From Ferruginibacter sp. (GTDB taxonomy: Bacteria > Bacteroidota > Bacteroidia > Chitinophagales > Chitinophagaceae): a DNA stretch of 64,000 nt. The notes beneath the pieces are model-generated. The model saw only the letters and a program-made list of their open reading frames with translations. It had not been told where the DNA came from and made no database searches. A program made the translations under genes and the position numbers. Positions within the stretch are counted from its first letter, which is position 1; each line of letters begins with the position of its first letter. This document shows positions 38,101-44,526 of this stretch, piece after piece. The stretch spans positions 62,001 through 126,000 of the forward strand of contig JACMLJ010000002.1 in the NCBI GenBank assembly GCA_014379625.1, written 5' to 3'.

Positions 38101-39272
38101 CCAAGGTCCTTTGCTTTTTCAATCAATTTTTTTATCCCTTCATTCGAGGGATCAATCAGGAAATGAATGTATGCTGCAAAAAAATATGCATTGCCATCAT
38201 CCTGGCGGGTATCAGGTATCCGGTCAATTTCATTCTTTACCGTTTTTTCCCCCACCATAAAAAGCAGGCCGTATTTATCTTCAATAAAAAGCCTTTTGCC
38301 TTCTTCAATGTCAATTTGCCCTTCAATTAAATTTTGAATTTTTAGAAAAAGAAGGTCATTATTGATAGATTCAACCTGGAAAGCCTTTTCAATAAACAAG
38401 CCTGCCTTTTTATAATCATGACTTGCAATGCAGTTTGCTATCCTTTCGAAGTGGTATTTCAAATTTTGGGGTTCAGCGTCTATTAACTGATCCATGATTT
38501 TTGTAACGGCGTTGTATTGGCCCGACCGGTTAAGCGCTTTTGCCTGGAGGAACAAAAGGGTGTTGTCTTCAGGCTCACGCTGCCTGAAATAATCAATTTC
38601 GTTGAGGGCCTGCTGGTAATTACCGGAGCCGATAAACGACTCTATCAGCTTGAGGGAAATATCTTTCAGCCTTATACTTTCTTTCGGTGCATTTGTCCTT
38701 GCAGTTTCCAGGCACCTTGCTGCAATATCAAAATCATTAAAAATAATATAAACCTCCCCCAGCCCCTCCAATATCCTGAAATTTTCAGGATCCATAGGCC
38801 ATAGTCGCTGGTACAGGGATAGTGCGCCCGCATGATCGGCTGTATAAAGTTTATACCTTGCGCGGAAGGTATCCAGGGATACCATCATGGGTTCGGTCAA
38901 AATCATGTCGGCAACCCTGGGTTCCCAGTCTTCTGTTATCCAGTTTTTTAGGGACGCTATATTTTTCTCGTTAAGGTGATCGTCAACAGTATTGAGTATT
39001 TCAGAAAAATAACCCGGCGAAGAAGCCGCAGCATTTAAAAAAGCCTTGATAGCTTCAGGCTGATTTTCCCCTTTCATATAAAGATTTCCCTGTGCAATAT
39101 AAATCTCTGTATCGGTGGGTTTTCCTGACTGGTTATTTTCCTTCAAAGCATATTGCAGGTATTGAATGCCTTTAATTGCATTACTACTGCCATTATTTGC
39201 AAGTGAAAGTCCAAGTTCAAAATAAAGTTCCCTCGGAGATTTGAGATTTGTATAGTCCGGTAACAGTATCAT
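35187..39272 (-). CDS. TPR-array protein fused to a C-terminal FHIPEP (FlhA/InvA) cytoplasmic domain
   Basis: A 1361-aa soluble protein. Residues ~1-1010 are a long run of helical TPR-like repeats (e.g. DHAGALSLYQRLWPMDPENFRILEGLGEVY, QQALNEIDYF..., YEKPLAFLKELKKKE). Residues ~1050-1361 look like the FlhA/InvA cytoplasmic domain: RERIFQQYGVKPPGLRITGNEG (1061-1082) then LAPGTYVISIDEIPIVSG, corresponding to LPPNEYRIKIKGVEVARG. The bulky I-G-Y-W region and DPFDYILTHVEAVLVTNLA correspond to GYTVVDPxTVIATHLTEVI. The end (LVLLTKDPQLRIHLRKLVEAEFPNLLVASKDEL) corresponds to the closing RPYLRKLL-FPxLAVLSYNEL. Similarity is weaker than in the neighbouring 534-aa protein. It likely works as a scaffold or sensor. 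Confidence 0.7.
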   Translation of the reverse strand: MILLPDYTNLKSPRELYFELGLSLANNGSSNAIKGIQYLQYALKENNQSGKPTDTEIYIAQGNLYMKGENQPEAIKAFLNAAASSPGYFSEILNTVDDHLNEKNIASLKNWITEDWEPRVADMILTEPMMVSLDTFRARYKLYTADHAGALSLYQRLWPMDPENFRILEGLGEVYIIFNDFDIAARCLETARTNAPKESIRLKDISLKLIESFIGSGNYQQALNEIDYFRQREPEDNTLLFLQAKALNRSGQYNAVTKIMDQLIDAEPQNLKYHFERIANCIASHDYKKAGLFIEKAFQVESINNDLLFLKIQNLIEGQIDIEEGKRLFIEDKYGLLFMVGEKTVKNEIDRIPDTRQDDGNAYFFAAYIHFLIDPSNEGIKKLIEKAKDLGLKNENVYPLLGLYLLEGEIAEKNDNTYAAETNFNEAAKCYYGQGNFAAANKYFEKAIGKDKHINEAFKYNADVLFLLSYISAPPYNDKELVNNAFDTWYAAPEKNVTARYNAWHYIVLARIHEVKFKFREINFYKEYWLSVLLAERALVHDAGNYSFWTYLGRFYRNLDFEFNSLVALERATTLNAQDEFLKEEKIILLVNIGEYEKPLAFLKELKKKEASSPNVYKYYHKAWEGFIIFQNDNQPEQACLLFNEVIREVNSYLFAHQMKMVCHWHAHQSAEAIREANVIIELEKKELKEASTTTEIKETKDNKYFYLKEDFTFSWALFISGQTEKAIHRMETLVKNGGPARDTSFSLLQFYLYAGLNAKAEAIFDSFIVSIYNKRVLHELFQSLGALEFQYKNEKSTLYDSSSEFKDKIADWKKLINERKAYINVKPLTEKEELISRQQQYGFKEGSVPYITILAGLGRISFDAKDFPEAYRIYQSLSQYQSRFPEFQTALDEIELEVLSLARSYIKESKYTTAIEYLDQFELTGPAKSINKDIHLSLAYYGSGNEEKSLEYLQTLFSLIEKDYDLQKQVWAEMTNYAYNPKLTWAFGNFLETNRQSLQIADAWLLKTMDDNFWDILINKTNVTYPGVTSIAIEISSDLVSPEADSPDWYVITGLIPAMRERIFQQYGVKPPGLRITGNEGDLAPGTYVISIDEIPIVSGTVQKGKLFITTPAADLQSLAITGTSGWNPISGKDSLWTDIQLKTLLDENSIGYWQDPFDYILTHVEAVLVTNLAMFTDPQFCDNYLENFIKQDQGLGSPDTVEDAVIIRKDLPLLLLFNDLLKGLIREKVPVKNKQVIIQSFSRVKHIFQQANEIIQAVRIDVKRDLPFNNGTARFFELPVDIESKIKEALETAEGKTFLAMTPENCQQALTEIRNTVLNDTGQSLLVLLTKDPQLRIHLRKLVEAEFPNLLVASKDELI

Positions 39273-39330
39273 GTATTTTATGCTTCTTTAAAGTCGGGTT
39301 TATTAATTGGATACTAATGGCCGTTATTTT

Positions 39331-41058
39331 TTATATCCGTTGAAGAAAATCTTTATACAAATTAATTTTATCATTAATAAAAATTGTAACCTTCTCCGGG
39401 TCTCCATTGTTGCCTATTATTTCACCCTGTTTATTTTGTAATTCGGCGAACAATGCATCGATCCTGTCGTCAAATATTTTTTTTATGGTTTTTGATAAAT
39501 CTATAGAATGCTTCTTTCCCAGTTCATTTTTAAAATCATATAGATTTTTTAAATTTTCCACGATGATTTCCATATTCTTTTCCAGGGTTCCTTTGTCTGT
39601 GGTAAATTTGGCGTTGTTATCCATCGGAAGGTTCATTTCAATTTCATTTATCCTGGTTACCAGCATTTCAATGGCCTTCTTCTGATGGTTGATAGATTTT
39701 TCGTCTACTGTTTGGGATGGGGATGTATTATTGCCGGTAACCGTACCAACCGTGCCTGCTGAGATACGGCCTGTATTTCCCGTCGATACACCTGTACTTG
39801 GGTTAAATGTTTCTTGGCCCTCCCTGTTCTCCGCTATTTTTTGAATTTTGAAAGAATCAATATCCGAACTGCCACTGTAAATGATCGGATAACCCTTGCC
39901 AGCCCTGCTCAGGGAGTTTTGTAAAATAAATATTGCATCAGACAATGATTTACTCCCATCCATCAATGATTTATAAAACTTGCTGATATTATCTTTATAA
40001 ATAGCAAGATTATTAGTGCCCGCCAAATTAAAACTATAGGGAATGGAAAGTACCGCGGGCAGGTGATATTCTATCAGTTTCGCGGCAATATTTTTAAAAC
40101 CCAGGTATGCCCCATCCTCGTAATTATTCCAGCTTTGAAAAATAAAAAATTTTATTCCCAGGCTGGTAATGGCTTTTTCAAATTCAGGATAAAATCTATC
40201 GGAAAGGTTAACCCCTTTTGCATCAACACTTAGTCCATCCTGTTGCCAAAAAAAAAGTTGCGCTTCATCACCCTTTCCTTCTATTTTCGCTTCACCGATA
40301 AAATGAACAATATCCGGCTTATGCTGACTGACTGCATTGTAGAAATTATCATAGGTAGTTTTTGGATTTATGTCATTTTCATTTTCCGGGGGGGCAATAT
40401 ACAGGTAAGAAAAAAGACTTTCTTTCAGCCCTTTATTATTATCAATTTCAGCAGCTTTAATGTCCCTAAACAACTGCTCAATTTCTTCAATATGCTTTTT
40501 CTCGAACTGTCCTTTCTGGGGGGAGAAAAAAACGAGCACATTTAGTTTTTTAAGCGTTTCCAAACCAGACGATGGTTTATCGTATACCCGGTGAAGTTTG
40601 ATTTTTGAAAGTAAAAAAAATCCCTTTTTAATGTCCAGTTCATTAGAATAATGCAAATATTCCCATGGGCATTTTGCAAGTATGGCGGCATCGTCACTAT
40701 CACCAAATTTGAGGATTAACTGTAAGTCTTCCTTTTCATGGTCATTTTTTTTGTCGTTCTCATTGATAGATTTAACGAGCTCATTGCCAATTGGGTTTTT
40801 CAACAATATTTTAAACAGGTAATCCCCGATCAGTAACGAGAGGTTATTTCTTGTATTGGTCCTGATTAATTCTCCGCTTGCCCGGATGGCTTCATAACAA
40901 TAAGTAATGGTGTTTTGACACAACTCATCGAAAATTTTAGCATCCACTTCAATTCCATTGCAATTCAATTGCTGAAAGAAATCAATATCAGTATGGTTAA
41001 AATTAATATCGGCAAAACTATTGATCGTTAATATGAATTGTTTTCTGATGGTGCTCAT
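39331..41058 (-). CDS. CHAT-domain protein lacking the catalytic His and Cys, with helical C-terminus
   Basis: A 575-aa soluble protein. Residues ~110-390 have the CHAT (caspase HetF associated with TPRs) layout: LAKCPWEYLHYSN (the L-PWE-L motif), LKKLNVLVFFSPQ, then HKPDIVHFIGEA (247-257), then IKFFIFQSWNN, and LPAVLSIPYSFN...FYKSLMDGSKSLSDAI at the end. The catalytic GHG is GEA here (Glu256 replaces His). The Cys position reads FQSWNN (Trp310). It is therefore a pseudo-protease. A low-complexity Gly/Thr/Ser linker follows at ~418-452. Residues ~455-575 are helical and match the caspase C-terminus. Same operon, 58 bp upstream of the TPR-FHIPEP gene and 106 bp after the caspase gene. Confidence 0.8.
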   Translation of the reverse strand: MSTIRKQFILTINSFADINFNHTDIDFFQQLNCNGIEVDAKIFDELCQNTITYCYEAIRASGELIRTNTRNNLSLLIGDYLFKILLKNPIGNELVKSINENDKKNDHEKEDLQLILKFGDSDDAAILAKCPWEYLHYSNELDIKKGFFLLSKIKLHRVYDKPSSGLETLKKLNVLVFFSPQKGQFEKKHIEEIEQLFRDIKAAEIDNNKGLKESLFSYLYIAPPENENDINPKTTYDNFYNAVSQHKPDIVHFIGEAKIEGKGDEAQLFFWQQDGLSVDAKGVNLSDRFYPEFEKAITSLGIKFFIFQSWNNYEDGAYLGFKNIAAKLIEYHLPAVLSIPYSFNLAGTNNLAIYKDNISKFYKSLMDGSKSLSDAIFILQNSLSRAGKGYPIIYSGSSDIDSFKIQKIAENREGQETFNPSTGVSTGNTGRISAGTVGTVTGNNTSPSQTVDEKSINHQKKAIEMLVTRINEIEMNLPMDNNAKFTTDKGTLEKNMEIIVENLKNLYDFKNELGKKHSIDLSKTIKKIFDDRIDALFAELQNKQGEIIGNNGDPEKVTIFINDKINLYKDFLQRI

Positions 41059-41164
41059 TATAAATACTCCATGTTAAATAAATGACTTAATTGTATTGGT
41101 AAACGCTGTTTATAAAGCAATTCCGGTATCCCTGCAATAACAAAAATTAGTGTTGACTTTTAAT

Positions 41165-42820
41165 TTAACCGATCGCTTCAATTTCCTTAAAAATATTTTT
41201 AAGGCTTTCTATTCTCCCAAGTAAAAAGTTTTCCGTGTTTTCAAATTCCTCATCCCCTATTTCGTCTTCCGCAATAGCCTTCAATCTTTTTTTATCAAGG
41301 TCCTTACTTATCCTGGCCGTTTGTTTGTCAATTTCCTGCCTGATATTTTCTTTTAAATCCGTAAAGTCATTGACAGCAACGCCATTTTCTACATTCTTCA
41401 GCAATTTTAATTTTTCAACCAGGCTATTTTTAAAATCTTTAATCTTGGATTTGTCCAGCGTCAGCTTGGCATTGTTTTCGGGCGTTAGTTTTTTTTCAAT
41501 TTCCATTAGCCTGGTAAAAAGTAACCTGACCATGTTAATCTCAGATTGCAGCTTTTTCCTATCTATCGCAATTATTGCTGCATTGTCATTTAACCCAGCA
41601 CCTGCTTCACCACTACCCTGTTCCGTCTTATCACCTTCGATCTTCTTCCACAATTCTTTGGAGTCATTGTCGTTTTTATTCTTTAAAACTTCAATTAATT
41701 CGGCTGTTATTTTATCTTTCGATTTATCTTTTAATTCAAGATGATCGAGAATTTCTTTCAGGCTTTCCATTGTAAGGCCATTATTGATTGTTACCCCTTG
41801 TAAGATATAATTTCCATTGCCAATATCCTGAACAGTGTTAGTTTGGACCATCCAGTTAAAACTATTTCTATAGGCTTTAGATTCATTGTCCGGTTCAAAT
41901 GCTACGGTTGTATTAATTATGTCTTTACTGTTGGATAATTTTAAGGAACTGAACTGCTGATCAAACAACTCCATTTCCGGGTTAGCTCCCGCAGGATATT
42001 TTTTTATGGTGAAATCTTTGATACCGCTTTCTTTTAAAACATTCAGTTGAGGTTGTTGCACCTGCTTCACTTCATCTGAAAAATGGACCGGTGCGGCAGC
42101 CGGGCTTTTTAAAATATCCTGTTGCATTTTCTTTACCTCACCCGAAAGGGCAACTACCCTTTCCCGGGTATCCATCGCCAGGTTTAATACGCCTACGTCC
42201 GTATCTCCCCCAATTAAAAATTTACCCCCCAGTCCTTCAATTAATGCATAGGTGAAAATGCTGACCGGTTTGCTGAGATAAGAGAACTGGCTTTTATGGC
42301 ATGCGGTTAATATGATACGGTTTTTATGCTCCTGTTTCAAAAATGGCTCTACTTCAAAAGGTATATCGGTCATACCCTCCGAATGACAGCAATCCAGTAA
42401 TACCAACAGTTTATCGCATTGAATTGCTTCCAGTTTTTTAACGAATTCACTGCCCGCTATCCCGGTGCTAAGATCATCATTGATGGTATCCTGGCAAATC
42501 AAATGATAATTGTTGCCCTGTTTACTCCCGTGCCCCGAAAAATAAATGATTACCAGGTCAGCGGGTTCTTTAGCTGTTTTAGCAGCAAGCAAATCGAGTT
42601 CATCCGTAATATGCTTTTTTTTAGCCTCCTGGTCAACCAATATTTTAATATGACCTTCATTTGCAGAAAAAATACCAAATGTTTCCAAAGCCCATTTAAG
42701 ATATTGGGCATCTACGGCGGTTATTGCCATCAACTCACTGTCCCCCTGTTGCTGATCGGCCCTTTTGCCAACACCCACCAATACCGCAAATGATTTCTCT
42801 TTATCAAATGTTGATCCCAT
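41165..42820 (-). CDS. Caspase-like (C14 family) cysteine protease
   Basis: A 551-aa protein, first gene of the four-gene operon. Residues ~8-195 form a caspase/metacaspase p20-like domain. FAVLVGVGKR is the first strand, DAQYLKWALETFGI the first helix, and YFSGHG carries the catalytic His97. LLVLLDCCHSEGM carries the catalytic Cys145, in the same D-x-C-H-S-x-G context as metacaspases. YALIEGLGG follows. The active site looks intact. Residues ~220-430 are a linker with a glycine-rich stretch TNTVQDIGNGNYILQGVTIN (328-347). Residues ~428-551 are a helical domain homologous to the end of the CHAT protein. It should cleave after a specific, probably basic or acidic, residue; the target is unknown. 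Confidence 0.88.
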   Translation of the reverse strand: MGSTFDKEKSFAVLVGVGKRADQQQGDSELMAITAVDAQYLKWALETFGIFSANEGHIKILVDQEAKKKHITDELDLLAAKTAKEPADLVIIYFSGHGSKQGNNYHLICQDTINDDLSTGIAGSEFVKKLEAIQCDKLLVLLDCCHSEGMTDIPFEVEPFLKQEHKNRIILTACHKSQFSYLSKPVSIFTYALIEGLGGKFLIGGDTDVGVLNLAMDTRERVVALSGEVKKMQQDILKSPAAAPVHFSDEVKQVQQPQLNVLKESGIKDFTIKKYPAGANPEMELFDQQFSSLKLSNSKDIINTTVAFEPDNESKAYRNSFNWMVQTNTVQDIGNGNYILQGVTINNGLTMESLKEILDHLELKDKSKDKITAELIEVLKNKNDNDSKELWKKIEGDKTEQGSGEAGAGLNDNAAIIAIDRKKLQSEINMVRLLFTRLMEIEKKLTPENNAKLTLDKSKIKDFKNSLVEKLKLLKNVENGVAVNDFTDLKENIRQEIDKQTARISKDLDKKRLKAIAEDEIGDEEFENTENFLLGRIESLKNIFKEIEAIG

Positions 42821-43249
42821 AATCTTATACTGATATTTTATATACTATCCTTTGCTCCCATTACATTTCCTATAGCAATGTCAGGCAAGGCTTTTATTAA
42901 CCTTTAAATGTAAAATAATTAAATATCATATACAAAATTGATTTGCCTTTCTCAAAAAAGAAAGAATAGGGCAGACAGCGCTGTAACGAAAACTGGAGGG
43001 AATAAATGACAATAACAGTTATCCCTTTAAGCAAAATCTTGTTTCGTAAAAACACGAAGTAAGAAATATAATGGCATCATCACCGTTCTGAAAGAGTGAC
43101 GCAATTGAACGCAGCGCCTAACTAATTGACACTAAAATATCAGGGTTTTTATTTATTTAACGGGAGAAATTGTTTACCTGTTAAACCGGTAATACGACAA
43201 TAGGAAAAGCAGCACCTGCTTTGATTTCACCACCCATAAAAAATTTAAC
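42821..43249. other. Intergenic region upstream of the caspase operon
   Basis: This 429-bp region between the caspase start and a small plus-strand gene holds the caspase promoter candidate (listed) and otherwise nothing I can name. It is AT-rich. It is not a frame shadow of anything recognisable. Confidence 0.5.
42905..42936 (-). promoter_or_regulatory. Candidate promoter of the caspase/CHAT/FHIPEP operon
   Basis: Read on the minus strand, TTTG (42936-42933) is followed after 20 nt by TACATTTA (42912-42905), one mismatch from TAnnTTTG. It is about 85 bp before the caspase ATG at 42820 and the best match to the Bacteroidota consensus in this gap. Confidence 0.45.
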
Positions 43250-43411
43250 ATGAAAACGCCAGTTTTATTTTGCATCCTGCTATTCTTTATTACCGCCTGC
43301 GTATTTACCTGGAAAGCTGAAAGTACATTAGGCCAGGAATTCGGTTATATAGCTGTAATAATTTCAATGGCAGTGTTTAGTAAAAATATCATCGAAAAAC
43401 TGAATGCTTAA
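43250..43411 (+). CDS. Small membrane protein, 53 aa
   Basis: An ATG at 43250 opens a 53-codon frame ending in TAA at 43409-43411. The protein is highly hydrophobic: residues 5-21 (VLFCILLFFITACVFTW) and 32-45 (FGYIAVIISMAVFSK) look like two membrane segments separated by the short loop KAESTLGQE. The end is KNIIEKLNA. A Cys at residue 17 after ITA could be a lipobox, but the flanking sequence fits a two-pass protein as well. No family recognised. It lies divergent to the caspase operon, so it may not be part of it. Confidence 0.5.
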   Translation: MKTPVLFCILLFFITACVFTWKAESTLGQEFGYIAVIISMAVFSKNIIEKLNA

Positions 43412-43495
43412 ACGCCGCTGAACACATGCCTGCCGCAGGTATCAGGTGTGCCAGCCGCCGCCATTCGGGCAAGAGCTGCATGCGGGGCCTGCCGT

Positions 43496-44338
43496 TCATG
43501 CCATTACAGAAACCATTTCTAAACTAACTTCCCCCATTTTTCTATCCCCTGAAATCTTTACTTCACTCAATGCCTGTTCAGGTGCAATGCCTTTTGAAAA
43601 CAGCTTCCATGCAATACCGGGATTAATATAAACGGTTGATACGGGTGAAGCAGTTTTTGTTTCTGTTATTTGCCAGCCAGTTTCCGTTTTAGTGATACTC
43701 CATTCTCCCCCAATATCTGTAAGCACTTTTATTGTTATTGTTGTTCCTGTATCAGCAGCTACGTTCCTGTACGTGTGAGGTAGTCCAAACATAAATGTAT
43801 TAATGAATGGATAAAATAATTGTCTTGTAAAAAGAGCAGGTTTATTGACAGCTTCCCTAATCTGCTGCTGATGAATAAATTTTTCTGTATACTCCCTGGC
43901 TATGTGAAACCAATTTTCCGACTTGTCCTGTCCTGCCCAAGCAACAGAAAATATGGATATGCCGAAAGGATCTAAAGTCTGCAAGTGCTCAAAATACTGT
44001 TTCCCGGTTACCGCTAAAAATTCTGTCAGTAATTTTGGGCTTAGCCGTTTGGTAGCCAATGTCCAGGATGCGTTTAAATGATTTAGATATGCCACAAGTT
44101 CAGCGTAAGAATTAAAATCCGGGCTTTTTTCTCCAAAATAATGATCTCTTGAAAATGATAAAGTCCTTATATTTCCGTCAAGCAAATGTGACGCTATATC
44201 TTTCACAGACCAAAGTTTTGCGATGGTAGGCAAATTCCATTCCTCATTTTTTAAAGATGTCAAAAGCTCAATAAGCAAGTTATCCAACACCGGAAACAGA
44301 TGTAGTGTTTTAACGGGTATGTTTTTTTGTAAGGTCAT
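43496..44338 (-). CDS. Maleylpyruvate-isomerase/DinB-like fold protein
   Basis: A 280-aa protein of the MDMPI N-terminal family (DinB superfamily four-helix bundle). Residues ~15-60 give the entry helix and the WSVKDIASHLLDGNIRTL motif, where His corresponds to the first metal ligand. The middle has the LSPKLLTEFLAVTG... and REYTEKFIHQQQIREA helix, whose His is the third metal-ligand position. Residues ~190-280 form a beta-rich sterol-carrier-like domain (ISGDRKMGEVSLEMVSVM at the end). Mycothiol-dependent activities are known in Actinobacteria only, so here a bacillithiol or an unrelated substrate is more likely. Monocistronic on the minus strand. Confidence 0.75.
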   Translation of the reverse strand: MTLQKNIPVKTLHLFPVLDNLLIELLTSLKNEEWNLPTIAKLWSVKDIASHLLDGNIRTLSFSRDHYFGEKSPDFNSYAELVAYLNHLNASWTLATKRLSPKLLTEFLAVTGKQYFEHLQTLDPFGISIFSVAWAGQDKSENWFHIAREYTEKFIHQQQIREAVNKPALFTRQLFYPFINTFMFGLPHTYRNVAADTGTTITIKVLTDIGGEWSITKTETGWQITETKTASPVSTVYINPGIAWKLFSKGIAPEQALSEVKISGDRKMGEVSLEMVSVMA

Positions 44339-44526
44339 AATAAGCGTTCATGTAACTGAAGAGTGATTGCTATGCCATTCGGGTTTAGTGTTGCTTATAC
44401 AGTTTTGTTTTGCAATGTTGCAGAAAATAAATGAATTGTTTGGTGAAGGTGCTGAATATTTTTTTTGAAAAGCCCCGTTAAAATTGCTTATCAACTTCCA
44501 TACTACCTGTTACCCCTACCCGCCCA

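Noticed and set aside
33564..39272. Reading the FHIPEP proteins as part of a flagellum or type III system
   Set aside because: Neither protein has the membrane half needed for export, and no other flagellar or type III gene is present in the window.
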